This document shows, piece after piece, positions 24,801 through 36,320 of a stretch of 64,000 nucleotides of DNA. A program made the translations under genes and the position numbers. Positions within the stretch are counted from its first letter, which is position 1, and each line of letters opens with the position of its first letter. Source of the stretch: Aquanectria penicillioides. Taxonomy: Eukaryota; Ascomycota; Sordariomycetes; Hypocreales; Nectriaceae. Below the pieces are notes generated by a model that had not been told where the DNA came from, searched no databases, and worked only from the letters and a program-made list of their open reading frames with translations. The DNA lies in contig PYIU01000001.1 in assembly GCA_003415625.1 (NCBI GenBank), positions 5,830,210 to 5,894,209 on the forward strand, given 5' to 3'.

Positions 24801-27800
24801 GCGAGAAACTGTAGCAAGGGTGGCATACTTCAGCGTTTCGACTTCAAACATGATTCGAACATTGGGTGGCAGGTTGAGACGCTCTCCGTTAGGAAGAGTA
24901 AGCAGCTTGTTGTCATCGAGCACACTGTTCAAGTTTTCAACCCATTCCGGATCGACGTCGCCATCAAAGACGATCCAGTGCCTCTTGGAATCCTCGCCAC
25001 GAAGGTTGTCAACGATCTTTCGGAGAATGCTTGTGAATAAACCATCAGTCCATTCGCGGGTAGTTGAGTCAAGGTTTCCGTACAAAGCCTCCTTGGACAT
25101 GACCTTGGAGTCGATGACATGGGAGACTCCCTCAACACCCTCAACCCTCTGGAGTGCGTCGAGGAGAAGTCTCCAAGCTGCCGACTTTCCTGAGCCAGAG
25201 TTTCCAACCATCATGACACCGTGGTGGATCTTCTGGATCTGGTACAACTGAAGGACCTTAGTCATCCAAAGTTCGTTGACAACCAGATGTCGTTCCGCAG
25301 CAAGAGATCGGATTGCATCCTCCAGGGCTTCGAGATTTGCAGGGACATAATCGACACCAGGGAAGCATGCACTCTCAATAGTTGTCATGATGTCAACATC
25401 AGACTTGATCAGCTTAGGCGCAATGGTTTCTCGAATGCTCTGCACAATAATCTCAGGCTCGACAACTTCCTCAACACCAAGATTGCCTTCACTCAAGCGA
25501 GCTCGCTTTAGACCACCGGAGCTGACTAGGACACTCTTCAAAGCACGCAGACCAAAATCGTAGTGGGCTTGTTTCGAAAGTTTGCCTGAACACTGGTCGA
25601 AGAAAGGCACGGTCTGTTTGGAAAGTTGCTTGGCCTGGTTGAAACCTTGAGAATAAAGCATGACCTCAGCGATGAGCTCCTTGTCGGGCTTGGACATAGC
25701 CACACTGCGGAAGAGCTTCTTCAAGTTATCGGGAAGGTTAGAACGACCAGCATAGCCAGGATTCATTGTAATAAAGATGCCAGTATTCTCGTTGACATGA
25801 AGCTGGCGACCAACCAGTTCAATTTGTGACTGGTCATCCTCAGCACCTTGCTTGAGACCAAGCTGGATGTTCTGGATCTGCTGCGAGACGGCAGACAGAA
25901 TTCGCTCCTCCAGACGGTTAAACTCGTCGAAACAGCCCCAAGCACCAACCTGGCAAATACCAAGGAAGATTCGTCCCATGGCCTGGAAATCAAAGGTGTC
26001 ATCACAGCAGAAAACGAGGGTGAATCTACCCAACTGCACACCCAGGGCCTTGACTGACTCTGTCTTACCCGTACCGGCGGGGCCATAGGGCGAACCACCA
26101 AGACGTTGACACAAAGCTTGGGTCAGAGTGAGGAAACATCTGTCTGTGAGAGGGGTGCGGACAAGGCGGTCAGGGACGCCCAAATACTCGAAGCCGTAGT
26201 TGAGCTTGGCATTGGCCATCTTAATGTAAAGTCGATCCAAGAATTCGCCTTCAGGGGCATACACATAGCGCATCTGCAGCTGCCAGAGGTAGTGGTTAGG
26301 CGATTCAGCGTTAACGCTGATAAGCTTCTCAATTGTGTCACGTTGGTGGACACATTCGGTGATAAGCTGCTCGCACTTCTTGCGCTGGATAATCTCGAGG
26401 TCGCCCAAGACGGTGTCAGCGAGGACGCGAAGGACCTGGACTTCACGATCAAACAATGTCTTCAAAGTCTGGCCGCCAGCAGTCAGTGAATTGTCGACGG
26501 CAGTAGTCCAGGCAACCTGGGTGGCAAGAACAACGATCTGACTGGGGAACTCCTCAATAAATGCGCTGAGTGCGTCACGATCAATCTGCTCAGACTCAAA
26601 GATGGGTGTGTATTGGTCAACGGCCTCAGCCAGCAACTCAGCAAGGGTCGACTTCATACCACCCTCCAAGAGTGCCAACCAGTCGTTGATTCTTGGGGTC
26701 TTGGCCAAAGAAACATCTTTTTTCAGTCGGACCACCTCACCCTCCTTTGATGTGAAGCCAGAGATTACGGTCTCGTCATCCATGACAAGGCCCGACAAGC
26801 CAGCAAACATTTTCTTGAAGTGCTTGGCAATACGCAGAGTGTCATTGCTATTACCAATCATCTCCAGGAGATCTTCGTCACCGACGAAGTAGAATCGAGG
26901 AAACGAAACACGTTCCTTCTCCAGATACTCACCAAGAGCCTTTTGGATCTTGTTGAGCATTTCCGCCAGACGCTCCAAAGACTTCTGGACGTTGGGGATG
27001 TTCAAAACATCGAGGACATAAGGAGTCTTGTTTGCCTTCTTCATGACAGCCAAGAATTCGCTATTGATGTTCTGGAAACGTCCAGACTCGATGGGCAGGA
27101 GGTGCTTGATATCTGCGTTACCAGTGAAAACGCCTTCCAGGTACACCCACTGACGCTGGACGTCAATCCACACATCGAACAAGACGTGGACACGGTTCAG
27201 CTTGTCCTCCCAAGCAACAGCTTCCTCTTCAAACTCTTTGTAATAAGGTGAGTGCTTCATGGCCTGGAGAGAGTTTAGGTTCTCGCTGCATTTGGCGAAG
27301 AGGTCATCCCACCCACGAATGAGTCGGCACTTGTTCTGATAGCCAACCATCTCCAGAGCATAGTTCTGCCATGTTTCACGAACTTGCTTGAGGAATTCTT
27401 CCAAAGCCATCTCACCTTGTGCTTGGGCAATGATGTCCTTGACAACGACCTCAGTCTTTGTTAATTCAAGGTCCCACACGTCACCAAGAGTCATTGAGCT
27501 GGGCGAAAAGCGCTTCTGTGGCTTGATCTGCTTGTAGATCTTCTGCCAGTGACGCTCTCGAATGGCGTCAGACTTCAGGTCAGAGAGAATGGGGTTGACC
27601 TTGAGGAGGCCACGCAAAATGCCCTGGACATGCTCGAAGGCAGCGTATTGTCTCATTCTGCTAGGCATTTCCTTTGTAGACTTGATTAGATCGTCCACCT
27701 TGGATCGAATCTTGCGGGGCTGAACAGCAGTCCACAAGATATCCCGTGTCTCGTTGAGGCTCGCCCAGATGGTAGAGAGGTTAGACCAAACGGATTGGAA

Positions 27801-30800
27801 ATCGCGAATTTCTTCAAGGGTAGCTTCGAGAGAGTTGTCGGAACTGACTGGAATATCAAGTGCTTCTTTAGCTTTGGCAACCATCAGAGCGTCAGCTTGA
27901 AGCTTAGAAATGCGCTCCTCAAAAACGGACAAAGTCTTTGAGGCTACATCAGGCTTGATAGTTCCAGAGACAGGTTTCTCCTCGTTCCATTGTGCAGCTA
28001 TCTCGGCGATTCGTTCGTTCACAAGCTTGTCTTCGGCAACAATCTTAGCTCGCAAGGCATCGGTTTGATCCTCAACGATTCTAGACTTCTTCTCGAGGAT
28101 CTCCTTCAGCGCCTCCCACTGGCTGTCGATTTGCTCAATGTGAAGCCAGTCATTGGGGAATTGATATCGCTGTCTGACAAGCGTGGATTGTCCTTGGCGG
28201 AACATATCGATCTCAGGGGCCCAGGTCTTAACATTGCGCTTACAGCTTTGTACAACGGTAATAAACTGCACAGCCTGGGCAGTGGACGACGCATCTGAGC
28301 TCTGACCCTCGAGGTGTTTCCTGGCCTTCTCAATGTCGGCGTTCACTTCGCGCATTCGAGTGCCAAGGCGGCTTGCGAATTTCATAAGAATTTCGTGCTG
28401 CCACTGGTCATACTTGGCGTTGACCTTGGTCTGAACTTGGTCATAGTCGATGGTGAGGTGCCCGAATGCACGGCTAACTTCCTGCGTGTCAAAGGTTGAA
28501 CGGGTCTTTCGAATTTCTTGGAGAAGCTGAAGCCATCGAGGGAGCTGCTCGCCAAGAGCATCATACACTTGCTCGGACTGAAGGTCCCACAAGGATTGGA
28601 ACTGAAGCCACTTATCGACGTAGGCACTGATCTCCTGAAGTTTATTTTCAACAGAAACATACACACGTCGAAGCAAGTCGGCACACTCAGAGGGCAGATT
28701 GGTGAAGCGGGGCTCATCAGTAACAGTAGTGGTGAGACTCATCTGGTACCGAGTAGCCTTAATCTTACGGAGATTGCAGACAATACCCAGCCACTCATGC
28801 AAGTGAAGGAACCAGCTAGCCCGGGCGTACTCCAGTGGGGGGTCCAGGTAAATAACTTGGTTGCGCATGGCGAGCTCCAAAACAAGGCGCTTCATGGTCG
28901 GGCCCTCGGGCTTCTCTTCCTCGGGATTAGATTTCTTGCGTCGCTCATCATCGATTATGTCCTCTTCAAAGGCTGAAATCCAGGATAGCACAGCACTCTG
29001 AAGGCGGGTAAGGAGGAGTGACTGAATCTGGGAGTTCAGTCCTCGCACCCAAAAGTCAAGATTGACATACTGCTCCAAGTTCAGCTGATCAACAGCAGAC
29101 TGAATCGTATCCAGGCGGGTCTGGAAGGCTGTCTCGTCATAGGCACAGGTGCTAAGCTCCTTGAGCGCCTGTTCGACGGTGGTGTGGATGAAGTTTAAGG
29201 ATACAGCCTTGCTCTGAAGCACAGAGACAGCTGCAGCAAAGCCTCGGATGAACATGCCATGCTTGCTCTCGGTGTTCTTGCCAAGGCCAAAGTCGGATCC
29301 ACCAGGGAGAAGTCCTCGGGTTTGTCTTGAATCAGAATAGAAGAGTTCGTGTGAGTTGATGAAGGACTCCCACCGCAACGGGATGCCTTCGCCAATCAAC
29401 TTGTACACGTCGTTTCGGTACCCATTCAGGAGCACGGATTCCTCACCCATGACAGAGATTTGACGGAGGGTCTGGGACAGGGTTCGCACGCTCTCCATGA
29501 GACTGACGGCATAGGGGTAAACTCGTTTGGCATCTTTCGATACGGTCGTAACAGCGTGGGGAACTGAGTACGATTGCCAAGTCAGGTTGCGGGTCTCTTT
29601 GAACAAGGTGATGATTTGAGGGTCAAAGTTGACGGCCAACTCGAGAATGCCACCAGCAGATCGGATGCGTGCAATCTCGAAAAGCTGGCCAGAGATAGAG
29701 ATCTTGCGCCGGCTAACATCAGCTAACCAAGCCTCGTAGATTCTGGCAGTATCAAGCTTCTGCTTGAATAGCTCACTCTCCTCTTGCAGTTTGTGACCCT
29801 CAGCGTGTAGAGTCCAGTCAGGACCAAGTACAGCTTCCACCTTCTTCATATAGCCTTCCAGCTGGAATTCAATCTGGCGCGCCCAGATAATCGCACCAGA
29901 CACGGGAGGTAAATCACGGAGCTGGGCCATGGCGTGAGTCTCAGAGTGGCCATACTGCTGCTTGAATCTCTCATGCAGACCGTTGATAGCCTGCTTGACA
30001 TGATCCATAAGCTGATTCTGATACTCTTGAATAGCGCCACGAATCTTGGGGCGGACGAAAAGGGCGTTAAACTTGGAGAAGACTCGGAACATTTCGTTTG
30101 CAGTCTTGGCCGTGGCAAGTCGATCTCGGAGTCTAGCAATGATGGAGTTCTCAACTCGAGTCGTGCGCTCATTGTACAGATTCTCTGCTCGAACCCATCT
30201 CTCCTTGCCCTGATCGGTAACATCCAGGAGATCGACATTCTGAAGGGCCTCCCAGGCTTGCTTAACCTCTTCGACAGCATCGACATCGCCCATTTCCTCC
30301 ATAACAACTCCATTTGTGCCGGTGGTCTCAGTGACGCCAGGAATGGTGGCTTGGGGACCCAGCACATTGACAATGGTGCGTTGCAGCTGCTCGTGGTTGT
30401 CACGGAAAGTGCTCACATACTTGATTCTCGACTCAAGCTCCGAGTGCTTCTTGTTGATCTTGATGGGAATGAACTTTTCGTTTCGGCGACGGGTGACTTC
30501 ACGGGCTACATTTGTGAATTCTTTCACATTATCCTCCCAGGTCCGGAAGATGTCGTCGCAGGTACCCATGATTCCCTGAAACTGTTGGTAGTCGAGGTTC
30601 ACCAGCTCCGTGCCGGGAAGCAGGCGATGAAGTACATCATCGAGATCAGCCGAGATGGCCTCAACAAGAGGAAGGGCTCTCCGAATCGGGTAGGGACATA
30701 TCCTCAGCTTCTTGTTCAAGTGCCCAAAAATCTGGGCGATAGCTTCCTGAGCCTTGGGGAGCGATGTGGCGGACAAGAGTTCATCCAAAGGGAAGTCGCG

Positions 30801-31961
30801 CATAAGCTGGTTGTACTTCTGCACTTTTTCCATAGCCTCCTTCAGGCCGGTATCAGCAGTGAAACTGACGGTGGCCTGGAATCGCTTGGCATGCTTGAGA
30901 ATTTCCAGTGTCAAGAGAACACCTTCGCTCCTCAGCTGGCCCTCGATGCCCTCCAATGCTGACTCCATCGACAACCAGAAGTTTACCTCCTGGCTCGCTG
31001 TGCTAAACTCCTGATTCGCATTCGAGGATGGATCCTTGGTCAACTTTGTGATGCCCTGGATGGATTTGATCCAGGTATTAACATTTGCTTGCAGTCTGTT
31101 GAGGAAAGTGCTGTCTTGGAGAAGGTTCTGGGGGATCGCATCGATCGTCGGTCGGCTATGCTGGGCGTCGGCTTCATCCAGGACGTTCTGGACAATGGAG
31201 TGGAAGGTGAGAGAAATCTCGGGAATATCGACATTCTGCTGGAGGTGGAGCAAACTGAGTTCCAAATCATTTAGTCGCTTCTTGGTGACGGGGATGCCTG
31301 TCTTCGCATCGACATCAGCTCGTCCCTTGACCCGTTGGCCAGCTGCTGGCTCTTGGTGTTGGCATCAAAATACGGCACCAAAGCATGGTGAACATGAGAA
31401 TGAAGAACTTCGAAGGGAGAAAGAGCGGTTCCTTGCTCTCCCACGGCAGCGAGAGAAGCAGGACCGGGCAAATTAGTAATAAATATCTGAGAAGTAAGAG
31501 ATCGGGTTGGGTCAATGGGTTGGGGAGGCTTCAGAAGAACGAGGGAGGCCACCGTTGTCGGTGACGAGGAGATCTCGATCGAGAGTGTGTAATTGTACAG
31601 AGTCGGAACTATACATCGCACATCAGCAACACCGTCGGGCAGCAAGAAACAGTTCTGACAAGAGAGACATACCAGAGGCATCGGCTCCAATCTCCGTGGG
31701 GTTTGCGATATCTTTTTGAATGTATAGCACATTTTGGTTATCGCTAGCAAACCGACTACAGCGAGAAATAGTATCGTCGTAGCGGCCCTTGTGCAGCAAG
31801 CTGCCCACCTGCTCGAGATCCTCTCTCGAGGCGCCGAGGGCGATCTCGCAGACTGCGGCCAAGTGGTCAACCACGCGTTCGGGCTCGATGGTCGGGAATG
31901 GAGGTGCCGCAGCAACGCCGTTCGCTGCAGGGCCCGGCGCGGCAGCAGAGGTGACCTCCAT
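18817..31961 (-). CDS. Cytoplasmic dynein 1 heavy chain
   Basis: Minus-end-directed microtubule motor that moves nuclei, vesicles and endosomes in hyphae. Exons: 31961-31673, 31608-19311, 19257-18817. Start [10 protein letters not shown] is chosen over an upstream in-frame ATG at 32018 because the 19-residue extension is low-complexity. The tail DHC_N1 region covers roughly the first 1300 residues, then the linker and six AAA+ modules. P-loops: AAA1 [10 protein letters not shown] (about residue 1930), AAA2 [10 protein letters not shown] (about 2225), AAA3 [10 protein letters not shown] (about 2590), AAA4 [10 protein letters not shown] (about 2930). A coiled-coil stalk with the microtubule-binding tip follows (about 3150-3500), then AAA5, AAA6 and the C-terminal domain. 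One base is missing in the G run near 31330 (reads GGGTCAAGGG). With it restored the coding length is 13,029 nt, exactly 4342 residues plus stop. In Neurospora this gene is ro-1 and in Aspergillus nudA. Confidence 0.97.
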
Positions 31962-33609
31962 GGCGGGCGAGGGACGCAGCGGAGGATCAGGAAGAGATGA
32001 AGAGGAGCTTAGCAGCAACCAGTCATCTCCAAATCGTCGACTCGGGGCGGGACGCAGCGACGGGTGGAAGAAGGTGGGATGGGAAGCTCAACTCAAGGCC
32101 AAGGCCAGGCGAGTTGGGAGACGAGGCCGGATCGTAAGGTAGACAAAGCTCGGCGCGAGGTAAGGAACGTGGGAGTGGATGGGATTTCGGTTGTCGTGAG
32201 ATGGTATCGTTCGGGAGATACGCAGTGTAGGGGCAAAAGAGATGAGGATATCCAACAAAGGAGTGTTGACTTTGGATATCTTCGTCTGCCGGATTTACGC
32301 GACCAAGCCCAAGGGGACCCCTGTCGCGACTGGACGGCATGTGTCAGGAGGCGTATGCTGAGGAAGCCTGCGGCTGCGAGTTTGGGACAGCTGGACACAT
32401 TCCACGAGGGAGGGGGGGGGCGGTCCCAAGGCCCACGGGTACCTCGAAAAAGGTGCGTCCACGGCGGCGCCCACAGCGATGCAGTCCACTGTAGCCATCC
32501 ACTAACAAGTCTGAAACCCGCTGAAGGTAGTCCCTCTGGGGGAAAGCGTCCTGTGGCAGCCCGCCAGCCAGGCCGCCACTGGCCCGCCCAGAGGCAATCT
32601 GAGCGTCAATGCCCTTCCGCTGTGATTGGCCGTGTCCAGAGACAGGGGCCGCCCCCAGAGCGGGCCCTGCCATGCTGGCGGTTTGGTTGCAGGGGTCCCA
32701 AGGAAATGAACTTTCTGCAGTGGCATTTGGGGATATTGGACGAATATTAGGATGGGTTGTTCCAATAATTCCCCGGCAGCCCAGGGTTTTCCTTCTTCAA
32801 AATCCCGACGCGAAACGAGGCCGTCATCTCGTTTCCCTAAACGGATTTCGGATGTATGTATCATCATTCCTCGCCTGCAGATTCAATCTCAATCTCAAGC
32901 TCAAACATGGCCCTCTTCAAACAACCACCCATGCCCGGTCTTTCATGCACAGCTCCCGAAAGTATGGAGCACAGTAGCAACCATAACTGTCAAGCTATAC
33001 ATCCCGCAAAACCCCACTGGAGGTCTGTTCTTCTGCCCCGGCATCTACCGGAGCTGTTAGCCTTTACAAACAAAACGCCCTGACGTGGGACGGCCAGAAG
33101 CCTCGGAACAAGCCAATCATCATCACTCAACATCGCTGAACTCCACTACTCACAGCCTACATAGACACCACCCTCAAGCTCTCGCAATCGACAACGTGAA
33201 AACAACTAGGGATACCTTCTTTTTTTTTTTTTCCCCTTTGAGTAAGGCACGGTACGATTCTGTTAAATTCAGGCTACAGCAGACAAACATGTACATTGTC
33301 GTCCCGTAGTTTCCGGCGTCCGCGTACCAAATTCAATACAGCATGCCCCCAAAAAGACAGGAGAGTCATAAAGGCCAGATTCCATACATAAACATGCCTC
33401 CCAATTGTTGACTGGCCACTTGCCGAATAAGTGAGCTTTGAACGGGATTAACCCCAATCCTTCTTTCACCGCCAGACAGAACACAAAAAGCACCGCAACA
33501 AATCCCAAACGAGACCAACGCCCTTGTAATCCGTTTGCCAAAATCGACCTCACCACGCGTCCCTCGCCATGCAGACCAACAAGACCGACCGATGCGCCAG
33601 ATCGAGACT
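31962..33609. other. Spacer: dynein promoter/leader and 3' region of the polyQ gene
   Basis: No gene supported. A G9 run lies near 32412-32420 and a T run at about 33219-33232. The stretch adjoining 31961 should hold the dynein 5' UTR and promoter; the stretch adjoining 33609 the 3' UTR of the FAR1-like gene. Confidence 0.4.
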
Positions 33610-34678
33610 CTAGGCTTGGTTGCCTCCGGCCCCTGCGTTCGCCGCTAGTCTCTGCCGTTGAAACATGACTCTTTCGTTACAGATGTCGATAAACTCCTCA
33701 AATTTTTGAATGATGCCTTCCTTCTCTTCCAGCTTGGCTTTCAATGCGTCAATCTCCTTCTGTTTGTCTTCTTCCACTTTCTTCAAATCCTCTCTAGCTT
33801 TTGCCAGTTCACGCCGGAGATCTGCTCGGATGCGATCTTCGGCGGACTGATGAGGTTTGCTATATATGGCTGGTCTATTTTCTGCTAGTCCAGTGGCAAC
33901 CTTCTGGGGGTTGCGGTTTATGGCTGCCCTTGCATTATAAATATCCCTGGGAAGCAGGTGGCAATCAGGGTTCTCAGTCTGCAAGATTTGCAGCGTCTCA
34001 GAGACACCAGCGCCTGGAGGGTGTGAGTTAGCAGATGGACTTGAGACGTCTTCGGCATGGTTCAACTTGCCATTCTCCTTGAGTTGTTTTACAGCAGCAA
34101 CCATCTTGCTATCCAGCTTTCGCGCCGCAGGATGATGAGATGGACTCTCGCTGGGGCCATGGTTGTGTTGCAGATGAGCTGGGTCTGGACGATAGCGGAT
34201 GGTCCATTGGGTTCGCTGCTCAATAGCAAAAAAACCAAAGGGACAGTCACACTTTCGGGAAGAGGTCTTTCGCTTGCGACACTCAGGACTAACCCGGCTT
34301 GGTGGCTTCCCTGCTCGATCACAGACAAACAACACCTTCTTCAGCCCAGGCACAGTCTTTTTAGAGCGACCAATGACAATGGCATAGCCAACAGACGTGC
34401 AGTATCGGAGTACGGCCTTCTGAACCGCCTCTAAGGTCGGATAACTTCCGCCTTCAGGAGGAGGCGACATCATCTCTCCCAATGGCTGCTGTGGAATAAA
34501 GGATGAATCGCTCATAAGCTTGGAATCCATGCCGCTGGCGTCCTCCTCGCCATTCTGGGCGTCAATGTCCATGCTTTCTTCATGACTTTCTTGCTTTTGC
34601 GAGGGTTGAGCTTGCTGCTGCTGAATTGGCTCTTGCTGCAGCTGAGGTGGCTGTTGCTGCTGCTGCTGTTGTTGTTGC

Positions 34679-34711
<33 letters not shown>

Positions 34712-34799
34712 TTCTGTTGCTTCTGCCCCCGAGATTGCTGTCTTTGCTGCTCCTGCTGCTGTTGGTGTTGAAGCTTTTGTTGCTCCTGCTGTTGCTGCT

Positions 34800-34830
<31 letters not shown>

Positions 34831-34837
34831 ATGGTGT

Positions 34838-34872
<35 letters not shown>

Positions 34873-34984
34873 TTGCTGCTGTTGCTGCAATTGTTGCTGC
34901 TGTTGTTGTTGGAGCTGTTGTTGCTGCTGCTGCTGCTGAAGTTGTTGTTGCTGTTGTTGTTGTTGGAGCTGCTGCTGCTGCTGC

Positions 34985-35015
<31 letters not shown>

Positions 35016-35670
35016 GCTGCTGAAGCTGTTGCTGCAATTGCTGGTGCTGCTGTTGCTGAGACTGCTGCACCTGTGAAGGCTGTTGCTGTTGCGGTTGGGG
35101 TGGGGACGGAGCCTGAGGCTTAGATTGAACCTGAACCTGCTGCAACTTTGGTGTAGGCTGAGCCTGCTGAGATTGAGGTCGCTGTTGGGGAGATTGCTGG
35201 GCGTGATGATGTGGGTGGGTTTGTCGAGGTTGGTTCAGCGGATGGGAGGGATGGCTCAGTTGCTGATGGTGCATCTGCTGCTGTTGATGATGATGCAACT
35301 GGTTGGGTACCACCTGGCCCAGAGTAGGGAACATCATGTGAGAACGCGGTGGTGGAACGGCGCGAGTATTAGACACGTCGAGAGGGCTCGGGACCGCACT
35401 TGGCATGTGCGAGTTGGAGGCACGCGAAGTGCCATTGGGAACATTGCCGTTGACGGGAGTCGGGTTCGCGAAGAGATGTTGAGGATAGGCACCCGTAGGT
35501 GGTTGTTGAGGCTGGTAGGCCTGGGTCTGGTATGGCGACGCGGAGTGAGGTGCCGGAGACTGTTTGTTCGTCTGATTGGGGTGAGGCGGAGGATATGCGT
35601 TGCGTCGAAGGCCAGCCTGCGGGAAGTTGAGGCCAGCATGGGCGTTCGATCCCGGCCGAAGACTCGACAT
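33610..35670 (-). CDS. Polyglutamine protein with FAR1/WRKY-GCM-like zinc domain
   Basis: Putative DNA-binding regulator, 686 residues, one exon. Regions: Pro/Gln/His-rich N-terminus (1-195); very long glutamine tract (about 197-357); acidic patch; zinc domain at about 408-505 beginning YPTLEAVQKAVLRYC and carrying VCDRAGKP, KCDCPFGFFA and the closing HNHGP, a C..C..C..H.H pattern as in FAR1-type domains derived from Mutator-like transposases; a KxLxxNG segment; and a charged coiled coil (about 605-675) that probably dimerises. FAR1-like domains bind DNA in plants, and related fungal factors include Aft-type iron regulators. The polyQ tract resembles an activation domain. Specific function unknown. 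The start at 35670 is the first in-frame ATG, giving MSSLRPGSN. Confidence 0.85.
34600..35080 (-). repeat. Trinucleotide (CAG/CAA) polyglutamine repeat tract
   Basis: About 160 codons that are nearly all CAG or CAA in mixed order, interrupted by Leu, His, Lys and Arg codons. On the plus strand it shows as CTG/TTG repeats. The tract stays open in several frames (Leu and Ala runs on the plus strand), which are shadows. Confidence 0.95.
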
Positions 35671-35796
35671 GATGCCTCGTCGGGCCCCAGCGGAGGTGCC
35701 GAGTCACAGAGGTACGGTTGGAGTCGGCGTGAAGCAGAATATAGCGGAAGGTGTTGATATCGCTGTCAACGACGGGCAGCAAGCGAGCAGGATGAG

Positions 35797-35819
35797 GACG
35801 TGACGTGACGTGACGTGAC
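35797..35819. repeat. Tandem GACGT pentamers, possible bZIP/CREB-type sites
   Basis: Four head-to-tail GACGT units about 130 bases upstream of the FAR1-like ATG. Each unit junction contains TGACGT, the ATF/CREB half-site core. Could be a regulatory cluster or merely one of the many pentamer repeats in this window. Confidence 0.5.
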
Positions 35820-36184
35820 TCGCGAAGAGAGCGGAGTGGTTCGTCGTGACTCCCCACAGCCGGGTGACGGCCACGGATGAGGCCTAACGGGGTTTTGACG
35901 AGGCCGTGAGGCGAGGCCGAGAGAGAGGACGACGACGGAGTACCAAAGGTCGGCGTCGACGTCGAACAGTCGACGGAGCGATGCGGTGCGGTGCGGTGCG
36001 GAGCGTCACTTTGCGTGGGAGCAAGCAAGCAAACCCTGGACCCAGGATCTTTGGGGGTGTCGATAAATGGGCTGGGTTGGGCTGGGAGGAGGCGTGGAGG
36101 AGCACGCTCAGCAGAGGCGTGAACAAAAATAGAGGGAGGGAGGCGAGCGAGCAAGCCTGGTGTGCAAAAAAATTCTGGGGGTAG

Positions 36185-36320
36185 GGGGGGCCGCCGATGG
36201 GGACTGGGGGGAAGGAGCCAAGGGAGGGAGGGAGGGAAGAGGGAGGGAAGGAGGGAGTGGGAAGAGAAAAAAAGAGTGGGAAAGAGGGAGTGGCAGTGGC
36301 AGGAGTGGTAAGAGGGGACG
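36185..36320. repeat. Purine-rich G tract with GGGAGGGAGGG runs
   Basis: Repeated G3-G7 runs on the plus strand spaced by one to four bases, able in principle to form a G-quadruplex. It lies in the upstream region of the minus-strand FAR1-like gene. Confidence 0.6.

Noticed and set aside
19859..31014. Numerous plus-strand open frames of 60-340 codons
   Set aside because: All lie antisense to the dynein heavy-chain exon and mirror its codon structure.
34582..35123. Long plus-strand open frames of leucine and alanine over 34.6-35.1 kb
   Set aside because: They are the antisense reading of the polyglutamine CAG/CAA tract; the minus frame carries a real zinc domain and coiled coil.
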